In this document: one piece after another, positions 15,538 to 24,761 of the stretch
Position numbering within the stretch: position 1 is the stretch's first letter
Layout: each line of letters starts with the position of its first letter
Assembly (NCBI GenBank): GCA_964531095.1
Contig: CAZHED010000031.1
Span: forward strand, 3,955 to 67,954
Direction: 5' to 3'
Source: Palsa-1150 sp964531095
GTDB lineage: Bacteria > Myxococcota_A > Polyangia > Polyangiales > Polyangiaceae
Length of the DNA stretch: 64,000 nucleotides
Position numbers and translations under genes: made by a program
The notes under the pieces: generated by a model
What the model was told of the DNA's origin: nothing
The model's input: the letters and a program-made list of their open reading frames with translations, nothing else
The model's database searches: none

Positions 15538-17973
15538 ATGAAGCCAAGCGGCTCGAGCATTCCCCCGGGCGGTCCGCCCATGCGCGCCGGCTGGACAGGA
15601 GCATCGAACGTGTGGGCCCGTCTCCGCTCGCTGCGGGGACTCGGCTGGATGGGGACGTGGGCGGGGAGGCTCGTCGCCGGCGCGGGAGTGCTCGCGTTCT
15701 CCGCTGCGATCGCGATCTGGGTGATCGTCCGCCACTACGAAGCAGGTTTGCCGAGCGTGACCGAGCTGAAAACGTATCAGCCGCCGCAGGTGACGCGCGT
15801 GCTCGCGCGCGACGGGACGACGGTATTGGCAGAGCTGTACACGCAGCGGCGCACACTGGTCAGCGTTCAGGCGCTCCCCGCGCACGTCAAGCTCGCGGTC
15901 CTCGCCGCCGAAGACGCCGGCTTCTACGAGCACGAAGGGCTCAACTACGTCGGAATCCTCCGCGCATTCCTTGTCAATGCGCGCGCCCGGAGCACGCGCC
16001 AGGGCGGATCGACGATCACGCAGCAGGTCGTCAAGAATCTGCTTCTCGCGAGCCACGAGCGGACCCTGTCGCGCAAGATCCGCGAGGCTCTCCTCGCGCG
16101 GCGGCTCGAGCAAGAGCTCGCGAAGGACGAAATCCTCGAAGTTTACATGAACCATGTGTACTTCGGCCGCGGGCGCTACGGCATCGAGGAGGCGGCGCGC
16201 GACGATTTCGGGAAGAGCGCGAAAGACCTCACCATCGCTCAAGCAGCGCTCATCGCGGGACGCATCGCCAATCCGCACGAGTTTCACCCGCGCACCAGCA
16301 TGAGCGCGGCCCTCGCAAGGCGCGCGTACGTGCTCGATCAGATGCGCGCGAAGGGCTTTCTCAGCGATTCGCAGTGGGCCGCCGCAAAAGACGAGCCGGC
16401 GACGTTGGCCCCGCTCGCGGAGGTGTCGAGCGACCTCGCCCCCGAGGGGGTCGAGCTCGCGAGGGGCGCTCTCTACCGCGTCGAGCCCGAGCAGGCGCGC
16501 CTTGGCGGGTTCACCGTCGTGACGACGATCGATCCGAGGCTCCAGGCCGCGGCGAGAAAGGCACTGCGCGAGGCGCTCGGCGCCTACGACAAGCGACACG
16601 GTCTGGCCGGGGGCCTCAGGCTTCCACCTCCGGTTGCCGACAAGAAGGGGCGGTCGGTACCGCCGCGCGACGCGCTCGCGGCCTTCGAGGGAACGCCGGT
16701 CTTCGAACAGCACAGAGTGCTCGTGGGGGTCGTCGCCGGCGCCGACGACGCCGCAGGGACGTTCGACGTGCGTGTGGGCTCGGTGACGGGCACGGTGCGA
16801 CTGGCCGACTTCGACCGCTACAACCAGGCCGGCCTCGCTCCGAGCGCGTTCGCGCCGACGGGGGCGCACGTGCGCGTGAGCCTCCTCGCGCCGGTGCCGG
16901 AGGGGGCGAGCGGTCGGGTCCCGCTCCGAATCGAATCGGGGCCCGAGGGAGCGCTCGTCGCCATCGACGTTCGCACCCGCGAGATCCTGGCGCTGGTCGG
17001 CGGATACGAGGGGCGCGCGGGGACGCTCGATCGGGCGACGCAGTCGAGGCGACAGCCCGGGTCGACGTTCAAGCCGATCGTGTACTCGTACGCGCTGCAT
17101 TCGCGACGATTCACACCGGCGACCCTCATCGACCCAAGCCCGGACGTGTTCGAAGGCGGGTACAGGCCGAGCAACTTCGAAGGCTGGCGCGGGCACGACC
17201 TCCTGCGCCTTCGCGAAGCGCTCGCGAACAGCGTGAACGTGGCCGCCGTGCGGGTGCTTCGCGACGTGGGGCCGGCGAACGTGGTCGCATGGGCCCAGGC
17301 ACTCGGCATCGAGTCACCGATGAAGCCCGACCTCTCGCTCGCGTTGGGGAGCTACGAAGTGCGGCCGATCGAGCTGGCCGGAGCCTACGCGACGTTCGCG
17401 GCGGGCGGCACGTACGAAGAGCCGCGCGCGGTTCTCCGGATCGCTGGCCCCGACGGCAAAGACGTGCCGCCCCCCGGCGTGCCCCCGGCGCGCCGGGTGC
17501 TCGACGAGTCGGAGGCGTACGTCATCACGAGCATGCTGACGAGCGTCATCGATCACGGAACCGGCGCGCGCGCGAAGGCGTTGGGCCGCCCGCTGGCCGG
17601 CAAGACCGGCACGTCGAACGGACCCAAAGACACTTGGTTCGCTGGCTACTCGACGGAGATCGCGGCGGTCGTGTGGATCGGCTTCGACGACGGCCGGCCG
17701 CTCGGCGCGGCCGAACAGGGCGGGGCGACCGCGCTCCCGGCATGGATGGCGTTCATGAAAGTGGCGACCGAGGGCAGGCCTCGGGTCGACTTCGCGCGCC
17801 CTCCCGGCGTCGTCACCGTCGCGGTGGATCAACGCACGGGGGCGCTGCCATATGCCGACGACCAAGACGTGATCGACGAAGTATTTCTCGCGGGTACCGA
17901 GCCCACCGAAACGGCGCCGCCGCCATCGGCCATGCCCGACGACGCCGGCGCCGCCGAAACAGCCGCACCGTGA
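15538..17973 (+). CDS. Class A penicillin-binding protein 1A
   Basis: A bifunctional peptidoglycan glycosyltransferase/transpeptidase of 811 residues, anchored in the inner membrane. A cytoplasmic tail precedes one membrane helix at about 38-62. The GT51 domain has A-A-E-D-A-G-F-Y-E-H-E-G (from residue 122), the GGSTITQQ motif and the R-K-I-R-E-A segment. The transpeptidase domain has the acylation motif STFK at 509-512, SVN at 565-567 and KTGT from 689. A 40-residue GT-to-TP insert rich in Pro/Lys is present around 360. A Pro/Ala/Glu-rich tail follows. Start chosen at the ATG with AGGAGG three bases upstream; a Met at residue 18 is possible. Its stop overlaps the next gene's GTG start. Confidence 0.93.
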   Translation: MKPSGSSIPPGGPPMRAGWTGASNVWARLRSLRGLGWMGTWAGRLVAGAGVLAFSAAIAIWVIVRHYEAGLPSVTELKTYQPPQVTRVLARDGTTVLAELYTQRRTLVSVQALPAHVKLAVLAAEDAGFYEHEGLNYVGILRAFLVNARARSTRQGGSTITQQVVKNLLLASHERTLSRKIREALLARRLEQELAKDEILEVYMNHVYFGRGRYGIEEAARDDFGKSAKDLTIAQAALIAGRIANPHEFHPRTSMSAALARRAYVLDQMRAKGFLSDSQWAAAKDEPATLAPLAEVSSDLAPEGVELARGALYRVEPEQARLGGFTVVTTIDPRLQAAARKALREALGAYDKRHGLAGGLRLPPPVADKKGRSVPPRDALAAFEGTPVFEQHRVLVGVVAGADDAAGTFDVRVGSVTGTVRLADFDRYNQAGLAPSAFAPTGAHVRVSLLAPVPEGASGRVPLRIESGPEGALVAIDVRTREILALVGGYEGRAGTLDRATQSRRQPGSTFKPIVYSYALHSRRFTPATLIDPSPDVFEGGYRPSNFEGWRGHDLLRLREALANSVNVAAVRVLRDVGPANVVAWAQALGIESPMKPDLSLALGSYEVRPIELAGAYATFAAGGTYEEPRAVLRIAGPDGKDVPPPGVPPARRVLDESEAYVITSMLTSVIDHGTGARAKALGRPLAGKTGTSNGPKDTWFAGYSTEIAAVVWIGFDDGRPLGAAEQGGATALPAWMAFMKVATEGRPRVDFARPPGVVTVAVDQRTGALPYADDQDVIDEVFLAGTEPTETAPPPSAMPDDAGAAETAAP

Positions 17974-19346
17974 GAGCTCGACGAGAGGGGCGGCGAGCAA
18001 AGACCCGGGAACGCCGCGCGCGGCGTCTTTGGGCGATCCTCTGGGCGCTGTCGGTCAACGCGCATTCGTCGGCGGCGGAGGCCGGGGGCGCATTGGAAGC
18101 GGCCGCGCAGGGGGCGACGCAAGCGCTTGGGACGGCGCCGGCATCCAGCGTGGTCGTGGCGGCACCACTGCGGGCCGATCAGCCCGCGCCGAAGGGGGAT
18201 CAGCTGGCCCTTCGCCTGGCGTCGCTCGTCGCGGGCAGAATCGGCGCGAGCGCGCGCGCGTATCCGCAGACGGCACTGCTCGGCGCTGCCCGGGCGCTCG
18301 CGGGTCGAGCCGGCGCGCTCGTGTACTTGCAAATCGAAGTCTCGAAGGGAGACATTCGCGCGACGGTGGATGTGTACCCTTCGATGGCGAACGCTTGGGA
18401 CCGGATCCGCAACCCGCTTCCTTCGCCAATTCATCACGCATTCGCCAGCGTCAAAATCGACGCGGAGGTGCGGTCGTTCCTCACGCCCCTCGTGCTCGAA
18501 CAGGCCACCGTCGATCGCGCGCACCACGACGAGCAGGACGTTCTCGCCGCAGCCTGCGGTGACGTGAACGGCGACGGAGGCAATGAAATCGTGCTCGTGT
18601 CGCGCGATCGCACCGTCATGGGGCGGGTGCGCGGCGGCCGGTTCTTGGTCGAGCGAGCGGCGCCGTGGAGCGATCTCGCCGGGCGCGCCCCGGTACCGAT
18701 GCGCGAGCCGCTGGCGGGCGCGGTGATCATCCCGGGCGCCGTGGCCGTCGGATCGACCGAGCGGGGATCGGTTTCGCTGACCCCCGATTTCGACACTCAC
18801 GTGCCGCTGCCGGGCGTGCCGGCATGGGGGGGCGGAGGCATCGTGTGCCTCACGCCACAGCCGTCGGCGGGATCCTTCGACGGTGCTCCGTTCGATTGCT
18901 CGAGCACCCGGGACGTCAAGCCGGCGATGGCGGTGCCCGCGCCACGCTTCGACGCATTTGCCGCGGACATCGTCGCGAATGCCGGCGGCGACGCGAGCAC
19001 GATCGTCGCCGTGCGCGAGCCGAACGGCAAGCTCAAGTTGAAGATGCGCGACGCTCCGCCATACGCTCCGGACGGAGCGTTCGGTGCCCAGCTCGCAGTG
19101 GGTGATCTCGATCAGGACGGGGCGCCGGAGATCGCGGTCAGCGCCGATGCGCAGGACGACGCCGTGGAGATCTGGACTTGGCCGTCGGAGGCGGCCCCCA
19201 TGCAACCCCGACTCCACCTCGCGGCGCCGGCGGGCGTCCGGGCCTTGGCCGTATGTCCGCCGGAAGAGCACGGCGAGCCGACGCTCGTGGCGGTCGTGGG
19301 CAGCGAAGTGTGGCTGGTGCGCGCGGGCAGGGGCGGGGCGCCGTGA
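17970..19346 (+). CDS. Exported FG-GAP/VCBS-type repeat protein
   Basis: A 458-residue protein of unknown function, probably periplasmic or surface. The GTG start at 17970 overlaps the PBP1A stop (GTGA). The first 20 residues are strongly basic, followed by a hydrophobic stretch (L-W-A-I-L-W-A-L-S-V-N) ending before A-H-S-S-A-A-E-A, a plausible signal peptide. The mature part contains two D-x-N/D-x-D-G-x-x-E-I-x-V motifs (DVNGDGGNEIVLV and DLDQDGAPEIAVS) characteristic of FG-GAP/VCBS beta-propeller repeats with calcium loops, and two widely spaced cysteines (IVCL, FDCSS). Its own stop overlaps the GTG of the solute-binding protein. The coupling suggests it acts with PBP1A in the envelope. Confidence 0.7.
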   Translation: MRARREGRRAKTRERRARRLWAILWALSVNAHSSAAEAGGALEAAAQGATQALGTAPASSVVVAAPLRADQPAPKGDQLALRLASLVAGRIGASARAYPQTALLGAARALAGRAGALVYLQIEVSKGDIRATVDVYPSMANAWDRIRNPLPSPIHHAFASVKIDAEVRSFLTPLVLEQATVDRAHHDEQDVLAAACGDVNGDGGNEIVLVSRDRTVMGRVRGGRFLVERAAPWSDLAGRAPVPMREPLAGAVIIPGAVAVGSTERGSVSLTPDFDTHVPLPGVPAWGGGGIVCLTPQPSAGSFDGAPFDCSSTRDVKPAMAVPAPRFDAFAADIVANAGGDASTIVAVREPNGKLKLKMRDAPPYAPDGAFGAQLAVGDLDQDGAPEIAVSADAQDDAVEIWTWPSEAAPMQPRLHLAAPAGVRALAVCPPEEHGEPTLVAVVGSEVWLVRAGRGGAP

Positions 19347-20677
19347 TCTCGCGACGAGCGATGCTTGGGGGGGCCGCGTCGATCGCCGTCGGGTCGTCGG
19401 CCTCGAGGGCGACCCTGGCCCGCGGACGAACCCCCTACGGCGGGCGCATCGCCTTGCATGTCCCCTGGCCCGTTACGTCCCTCGACCCGCACCGCATCGA
19501 CGACGCCTCGGCCGCGCTGTTCGGTGATTCTCTCTTCGACACCCTGTACGCGCGCAGCGAGTCTGGAGAGCTCGTAGCGTCGCTTGCCGAGGGAGACCCT
19601 GAGCCCGACGGGAGCACGCTTCGTGTCACGCTTCGCGACGACCTCCGCTTCGCATCGGGCGCGCCGCTCGACGCTCGCGCCGCTGCGGCATCCATCGCTC
19701 GTGCTCGGAGCCGCGACTCCGCCGCCTGGCTCGCCGAGGTTCCGGCGCCACGGGTCGAAAAGAGCAAGCTCGTCTTCCCCCTGCGCGACGCCCGCAAGCT
19801 CGTGCGCGCACTGGCGTCGCCTCTCGTGGCCATCGTCCCGCCGCACTTCAACCCGGAACACCCCGATGGGACCGGACCGCTCCGTGCCGAAATGCAGAGC
19901 GGCTCCCTCCTGCTCGCCCGCAACACCCTGGCCGCGAACGGACCCGCTTACATCGACTCGATCGAGGCCCGGGCCGCCGCGAACCTCAGTACGTCGCTGC
20001 GCGCCTTCGAAAGCGGCGCGGACGACGTGGGTTGGCTCGGCTCGTTCCTCCACGAACCGCGGCCAGGGGCGCGCGGCTTCGATGCCGGGGCGGTGTGCTG
20101 GGCCATCCTCCGCACCGGTCACGGCGCGGGATCGCTCGACACGCCCGGAACGGCGCAGGCCCTTGCCGACGGGGTACCGCACGCTTCGCTGGCGTCACTG
20201 GTGGTGGGGGCGCCGTGGGAGCAAAGTCTCGCGCAGTGGACCGGGGCGCCGTGCGATCTCCTGGTCCGCGAGGACTCGCCTTGGCTGGTCGAGGTCGCGC
20301 GCGCCCTGGCCGCTGCTCTCTCGCGACCATCGCACGAGATCAGCGCGCACCCGCTGCCTGCCGTCGATGCCGTGCAGCGCCGGACGACGCGTGGGTTTGC
20401 GCTGATGCTCGACGTCGCCCGCCCCGCCGGTCCTGGAAACTTCGGGGCGCTGATTGGCCTCGCGACCGCCGACGACCCGGCGACGGCCGCCTCGCTCGCG
20501 CGCCATCCTCCCCGCGGCGAAGTGCCGCCGCGCGCAGTGACCCGGACCATGCACCTCGGCGTCGTGGGCGAAGTGCGCCTGCAAGGCGGACTGGCGCCGG
20601 ACGTCGTCCTTCCGTCGTCGCCGTGGGGTCGAGGTGCCGACTGGGGAGGCGCGTACCGCATGCGGCGGGCGGTCTGA
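19343..20677 (+). CDS. Orphan family 5 solute-binding protein
   Basis: A 444-residue protein related to periplasmic oligopeptide/nickel-binding proteins (SBP_bac_5, OppA/DppA type). It has the family start pattern (S-L-D-P-H-R-I-D-D-A, then L-F-D-T-L-Y) and the D-G-S-T-L-R-V-T-L-R-D-D-L-R-F-A-S-G-A-P-L stretch at about 95-115. It is shorter than most members (usually above 500). The N-terminus S-R-R-A-M-L-G-G-A-A-S-I-A-V-G looks like a Tat or Sec signal with a twin arginine. The GTG start at 19343 overlaps the previous stop. No ABC permease or ATPase is nearby; instead the next gene is a sensor kinase, so it may serve as a ligand receptor rather than a transporter part. Confidence 0.75.
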   Translation: MISRRAMLGGAASIAVGSSASRATLARGRTPYGGRIALHVPWPVTSLDPHRIDDASAALFGDSLFDTLYARSESGELVASLAEGDPEPDGSTLRVTLRDDLRFASGAPLDARAAAASIARARSRDSAAWLAEVPAPRVEKSKLVFPLRDARKLVRALASPLVAIVPPHFNPEHPDGTGPLRAEMQSGSLLLARNTLAANGPAYIDSIEARAAANLSTSLRAFESGADDVGWLGSFLHEPRPGARGFDAGAVCWAILRTGHGAGSLDTPGTAQALADGVPHASLASLVVGAPWEQSLAQWTGAPCDLLVREDSPWLVEVARALAAALSRPSHEISAHPLPAVDAVQRRTTRGFALMLDVARPAGPGNFGALIGLATADDPATAASLARHPPRGEVPPRAVTRTMHLGVVGEVRLQGGLAPDVVLPSSPWGRGADWGGAYRMRRAV

Positions 20678-20681
20678 CGCC

Positions 20682-22346
20682 ATGCGCCTCGCTCCCCGGC
20701 TCGTTCTCGCGTTCGGCTTCGTGGCCGCACTGTCGGTCGCGGGGCTCGGGGGGATCCTGCGCGAGGATCGGCGCGAGAGCGAGACCAAGCGCTTCGAACA
20801 GGAAGTGGGTGGCGCATGCGAGCGTGTGGTCGCCGAGATTCGGCGCCAAGGAGAGAGCGACCGCAAGCTCGTCGCAGGCGCGTGCCAATCGGGCGAGCTC
20901 GTGGACCGCGCGCTCATCTGGCTCGAAGGGAGGACTCTCGGCGACGAGCGTCGTCTGGCGCTGTCGCGGTTGGTGCCCGAAGAGCGGCAAGCGTTCGATC
21001 TCGACGAGCTGGTGCTCGCGACGGCCGACGGCGACCTGTTGGGGCAGGACCCAATTGCGCCGGGAGCCACGCCGCCCGCCGACGTGGCCAAGATGGTCGG
21101 CGGCGACGTGTCCCATTTTGCGCTGCGTGCCCTGCCCGCCCCGGCTCTGGTCGCCCGCTGCCGCAAGGCGGGTACGGGTGGGCTTGCGGTGGGTCTTGCT
21201 GGGGCACGACGCCTCGAACCGCTGGTCGACCGTCTCGGCAACACCGTCGATGCGAGGGTCGCCCTCGGCACCGCCCCTCCCGCGAGCCCCGACGTGGTGC
21301 AAAGGAGTTGCACGCTCGCCGACGCTTCAGGAGCGAGCATGTCGATCGTCGTCAGCAAGCCGACGAAGGAGCTCGTCGAGACTCTCGGGCGCATCGATCA
21401 GACGGTGCTCTTCGCCGCGCTTGCCTCGACGGCGGTCGCGCTCGTGCTCGCGGTTCTTCTCGCGCGCAGTCTCGGCCGGCCGATCGCCGAGCTCGCCGCG
21501 GAGGCGCGCAAAGTGGCTAGCGGCGAAGCACGGCCGCTTCGCGTGCAGGGGCCCGGTGAGATCGCCGAGCTCGCCCAGGCGTTCGACACGATGCTCGAAG
21601 ACCTCGAGGCGACCCGACGACGGCTCGCGGCCACCAGCCGAGTGGCGGCGTGGCGCGAGGTGGCTCGGCGCATCGCGCACGAAGTGAAAAACCCCCTCGC
21701 CCCGATTCGCGCGGCGGTCGAGACCCTCCGGCGCCTGCGGGCCCGCGAAGACCCCGAGTTCTTCGCGTATTTCGATGAAGCGACGCGCACAGTCCTCGAC
21801 GAGGTGCATCGCCTTTCGAACATGGTGACTGAGTTCACGCGCTTCGCGCGCCTCCCCGTGCCGCACCCGCAAGAGCTCGACGTGGTCGAAATCGCGCGCC
21901 AAATCGTCCAGCTGCATGAGCCGGCGACGAAGGCGCGGCTGCGCGTGGTCGTCGAGCGACCTCCGCCGCTCGTTCGCGCCGATCGCGACCAAATCGTGCA
22001 GGTGCTGACGAACCTCGTTCAGAATGCGCTCGACGCCGTGGCCGGCAAGGCCGAGGCGGGTGAGACGCTCGTCACGATCGATTCGCAAGCGGACAAGTTC
22101 GTGACTGTGACGGTGAGCGACAACGGACCGGGGATCGCGCCGGCGATCGCCGCCCGCCTCTTCGAGCCGTACGCGACGACCAAGCCGCAAGGCACCGGGC
22201 TTGGTCTGGCGATCGCACAGCGGATCGCCATCGAGCACAACGGCGAGCTCTCCCAAGTACCGGCTGGCCCCGGCCAAGGAGCAGCGTTCCGTCTCGTGCT
22301 GGCGGTGGGCGGCCCCGGACCCGGCGCATGGGAAACCGGGGGGTAG
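20682..22346 (+). CDS. NtrY-like membrane sensor histidine kinase
   Basis: A 554-residue kinase. A first membrane helix at about 7-24 and a second at 237-258 bracket a periplasmic sensor of some 200 residues that contains four cysteines (GACERV, GACQSG, ARCRKA, RSCTLA). A HAMP linker, then HisKA with the phosphoacceptor in I-A-H-E-V-K-N-P-L-A-P-I, follow. The ATPase domain has QNALDA, VSDNGPGI and G-T-G-L-G-L-A-I-A. The arrangement and the H-E-V-K-N-P box resemble NtrY-type kinases. It begins 4 bp after the solute-binding protein gene, and no response regulator lies beside it, so the partner is unknown. The paired cysteines could form periplasmic disulfides or respond to redox state. Confidence 0.88.
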   Translation: MRLAPRLVLAFGFVAALSVAGLGGILREDRRESETKRFEQEVGGACERVVAEIRRQGESDRKLVAGACQSGELVDRALIWLEGRTLGDERRLALSRLVPEERQAFDLDELVLATADGDLLGQDPIAPGATPPADVAKMVGGDVSHFALRALPAPALVARCRKAGTGGLAVGLAGARRLEPLVDRLGNTVDARVALGTAPPASPDVVQRSCTLADASGASMSIVVSKPTKELVETLGRIDQTVLFAALASTAVALVLAVLLARSLGRPIAELAAEARKVASGEARPLRVQGPGEIAELAQAFDTMLEDLEATRRRLAATSRVAAWREVARRIAHEVKNPLAPIRAAVETLRRLRAREDPEFFAYFDEATRTVLDEVHRLSNMVTEFTRFARLPVPHPQELDVVEIARQIVQLHEPATKARLRVVVERPPPLVRADRDQIVQVLTNLVQNALDAVAGKAEAGETLVTIDSQADKFVTVTVSDNGPGIAPAIAARLFEPYATTKPQGTGLGLAIAQRIAIEHNGELSQVPAGPGQGAAFRLVLAVGGPGPGAWETGG

Positions 22347-22399
22347 TGGGGGGGGCGAGAGGCGAGTGCCCTTATGAAGCGCCGGCCGCGCGGCAGCTC

Positions 22400-23215
22400 T
22401 CAAAAAACGAGCACCCGCATCCCGTGGCCCACGTCGACCGCCTTCGCCAGAGCCGCATGGTGCACGCGCTTCGCCCAGCGCATCGCCGCGATGATCTCGG
22501 CGTCTTCCAGCCCGTCGGTCGCCCGGCGCGCGATGCGGCCCGCCACGAGCGACGCAAGGGTGCACCCCGCCCCGTGGACCGGAGGGAGCACGAGCCGGTG
22601 CGCGCGAAACTCCGTGACCGTGCCTCCCAGGGCCAAGACGTCGGTCGCGACCTCGCCCTCCATGTGCCCTCCTTTGACCAGCACCGCCCGTGCACCCGTG
22701 CTCACCAGCGCGCGCGCGGCATCGTGCGCCTCGGCAACGGTGCGCACGGGTTCACCGAGAAGAGCCCGCGCTTCGGCGAGGTTGACCGTCACGAGCGTCG
22801 CGACGGCCATGAGCTCCTTCTTGACCGCAGCGACCGCGCGCACGGAGAGAAGGCGCGTGCGCCCGCGCGTCGGCAGGATGGGCGTGTCGAGAACCACCGG
22901 AATCGAGTCGTGCCTCGCGAGAAGACGCGCGAGCGCCCGGACGTTTGCTTCGCTGCCGAGGGCTCCCACCTTCACCGCGCGCACACGCTGATGGCGGAGA
23001 ACCTCCGCCACCTGGGCGACCATGTCCTGCGACGGCACGGGACGGACGCCACGCAGTCCCGCGGTCGACTGGACGGTGATGAGCGACGCCGCAGCGCAGC
23101 CAAAAACGCCCGCGGCAGCAAACGCGCGAAGGTCTGCCGCCAGGCCCGCCCCACCGCCCGGGTCGAGCCCCCCGATCGCCAGCGCACAAGAAAGTCGATC
23201 GCCGAGTGCGTCCAT
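22400..23215 (-). CDS. thiD: Hydroxymethylpyrimidine (phosphate) kinase ThiD
   Basis: A 271-residue ribokinase-fold enzyme of thiamine synthesis that phosphorylates hydroxymethylpyrimidine and its monophosphate. The substrate loop G-G-L-D-P-G-G-G-A-G-L-A-A-D-L is near the N-terminus, V-T-V-N-L-A-E-A in the middle, V-L-V-K-G-G-H before the end, and the anion-hole motif reads H-G-A-G-C-T (usually H-G-T-G-C). The C-terminal Cys there is the usual catalytic residue region. The frame is open 84 bp further up, but ATG 23215 gives the normal family start. Convergent with the histidine kinase gene and divergent from the outer-membrane protein gene. No TPP riboswitch was seen upstream. Confidence 0.92.
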   Translation of the reverse strand: MDALGDRLSCALAIGGLDPGGGAGLAADLRAFAAAGVFGCAAASLITVQSTAGLRGVRPVPSQDMVAQVAEVLRHQRVRAVKVGALGSEANVRALARLLARHDSIPVVLDTPILPTRGRTRLLSVRAVAAVKKELMAVATLVTVNLAEARALLGEPVRTVAEAHDAARALVSTGARAVLVKGGHMEGEVATDVLALGGTVTEFRAHRLVLPPVHGAGCTLASLVAGRIARRATDGLEDAEIIAAMRWAKRVHHAALAKAVDVGHGMRVLVF

Positions 23216-23241
23216 GGCCGGTCGTCGTGCGTCCAGTGTGA

Positions 23242-23270
23242 TTGACAGTGCTGGAAGGACGCTGATACCC
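23242..23270 (+). promoter_or_regulatory. Candidate sigma-70-type promoter
   Basis: A perfect -35 hexamer TTGACA (23242-23247) is followed after 17 bp by ATACCC, a poor -10. It would start transcription close to the ATG of the beta-barrel gene at 23284. Only the -35 box and the position support it. Confidence 0.3.
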
Positions 23271-23283
23271 CAAAAGTGACAGG

Positions 23284-23973
23284 ATGCGCGAGCGATCACG
23301 GTCCATTCGCGCTGCGCTCCTCGCTGCTGCCATCGGCGGGCTCGCGTCGACCCTCCCTCGCGAGGCCCACGCCCAGTGCGTCGACCAAGAGCTCGAACAG
23401 CAGCTCGTCGGGGGCCGCCACTACCGCGGCGTGCAAGAACGTCTGTTCATCAAGGCCTTCCGGCACGAGCTCTCGGCGATGGGAGGCTACTACGCGGCGG
23501 ATCTCTATTCGTCGAACTGGCTCGCCGGCGGCGCGTACACGTTCCACTTCAGCGAAGACCTCGCCTTGGAGGCGAGCGTGGCCTTCACGCGGTTCCACAG
23601 TGCGGTGACCGATGCGTACGAGCGGCGCTATCCCGAGATCATGGTGCTCGATCGCGCCGACAAGCCGGGAACGCTCTACTTCGGGCATCTGGTGTGGTCG
23701 TTCGCGTACGGCAAGCTCCGTTGGATGGGCGACGGGATCAGCCGCTTCGACTTCAACGTGGCGTTCGGGGCGGGCGTGACCGACGACTCGACGTCGCGCG
23801 GCGTGACGGCCAGCGCCGGGATCGGGACGAAGCTCTACTTCGGCAAGTGGTTCGCCGTTCGCCTCGACGTGCGCGATCACGTTCTGCGCGAAGTGCTGGT
23901 CGGCGACGAGCACCTCGCAAACGACGTGCTGATTACCCTGGGCGCCAGTGTGTTCCTTCCCTTTGGCGGGTAG
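23284..23973 (+). CDS. Outer-membrane beta-barrel protein of Glt-like locus
   Basis: A 229-residue protein with a clear signal peptide (cleavage after A-H-A, residue 30) and a mature domain of alternating amphipathic strands (LSAMGGYYAADL, WLAGGAYTFHF, LALEASVAFTRF, TLYFGHLVWSFAYGKL, KLYFGKWFAVRLDVRDH) ending in V-F-L-P-F-G-G. This fits the small outer-membrane beta-barrels widespread in myxobacteria, two of which (GltA and GltB) belong to the gliding machinery of Myxococcus xanthus. It is the first gene of a five-gene co-directional block with GltC-, GltD- and GltE-like proteins, which favours a role at the outer-membrane end of that machine. Which Glt barrel it matches cannot be settled by eye. 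Confidence 0.75.
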   Translation: MRERSRSIRAALLAAAIGGLASTLPREAHAQCVDQELEQQLVGGRHYRGVQERLFIKAFRHELSAMGGYYAADLYSSNWLAGGAYTFHFSEDLALEASVAFTRFHSAVTDAYERRYPEIMVLDRADKPGTLYFGHLVWSFAYGKLRWMGDGISRFDFNVAFGAGVTDDSTSRGVTASAGIGTKLYFGKWFAVRLDVRDHVLREVLVGDEHLANDVLITLGASVFLPFGG

Positions 23974-24020
23974 CCGGTATCCACTTGGCGGCCGGGGGCG
24001 TTCGAGCGCACCATCGGGTC

Positions 24021-24758
24021 ATGCGGGCGAGTCTCATCGCAGTGGGAGCGTTGGCGTCGGCGCTCGTTCTCGGAACCGCGGCTCTCGCGGAGCCGCGGGC
24101 CCCCCGGCAGAAGAACGCCGCCGCGGCGGCTCCGCCTACGGGATCCGCGAGCTCGGGTGAGATGGCCGCCGGTGATGCGGGGTTCCTGCCGCCCCCGCCC
24201 CCCCCTTCGGACGTCGGGAGTGGAGGCGCGCGGCTCTCGCCGCTCAATCCGTCCGCAAACGAATTCGCCGATGCGGGCCCCGCGCCGACGTCGGTCGACT
24301 ACGATCGCCTGCTCGCCGACGTTGCGTCGTTGCGCGCACGTGCGGCCGCGGTGAGCGACACGCTCTTTCACTCTCGCCTGGCGGTCTCCATCGAAACGAG
24401 CGGCGATCACGGTCGGATCGCGACGCTGAGCGTAGGACTCGACGACGGCACGGTCTTCACCTCGCCCGCGGCCTTCAGTGCGGACGACCCGACGCTCGTC
24501 TACGACCACGCGGTAGCCCCGGGGCACCACGCCGTCACCATCGACGTCGAGCGCCGCGACGATCGCAACGACGTGTTTCGCTCGTCGCAGCGATCGCGGT
24601 TCATCGTCGACGTTCCGGCGGACGGGCGGCTGTCGCTCGACGTCAAGCTGTGGGACGACTCGAGCATGGGGGGCCAGTTCGCAGCCGACAAGAAGGGAAC
24701 GTACGACTTGCGCGTGCGGGCCCAGGCCAGGGTCCAATCGTCCGCGCAGGGAAAGTGA
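24021..24758 (+). CDS. Exported hypothetical protein in Glt-like locus
   Basis: I do not recognise a named family. The 245-residue product has a signal peptide (about 1-23, A-L-A-E cleavage), a Pro/Ala/Gly-rich low-complexity segment with a hexaproline run (about 45-75), a short helical stretch (D-Y-D-R-L-L-A-D-V-A-S-L-R-A-R) and a beta-rich C-terminal domain of about 130 residues resembling an immunoglobulin-like or carbohydrate-binding sandwich (SRLAVSIET, ATLSVGLDDG, HHAVTIDVERRDDRND, YDLRVRAQARV). It ends 3 bp before the GltC-like gene, so the two are almost certainly cotranscribed and may function together in the periplasm. Confidence 0.65.
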   Translation: MRASLIAVGALASALVLGTAALAEPRAPRQKNAAAAAPPTGSASSGEMAAGDAGFLPPPPPPSDVGSGGARLSPLNPSANEFADAGPAPTSVDYDRLLADVASLRARAAAVSDTLFHSRLAVSIETSGDHGRIATLSVGLDDGTVFTSPAAFSADDPTLVYDHAVAPGHHAVTIDVERRDDRNDVFRSSQRSRFIVDVPADGRLSLDVKLWDDSSMGGQFAADKKGTYDLRVRAQARVQSSAQGK

Positions 24759-24761
24759 TCG

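Noticed and set aside
15411..19346. Plus-strand open frame of 1,311 residues
   Set aside because: Its first part is a shadow of PBP1A in another frame; only the portion after 17,970 has a signal peptide and FG-GAP motifs and is called as a gene.
23216..23283. TPP riboswitch upstream of thiD
   Set aside because: The region is only 68 bp and lacks the conserved CUGAGA and GAUC-type THI-box elements.
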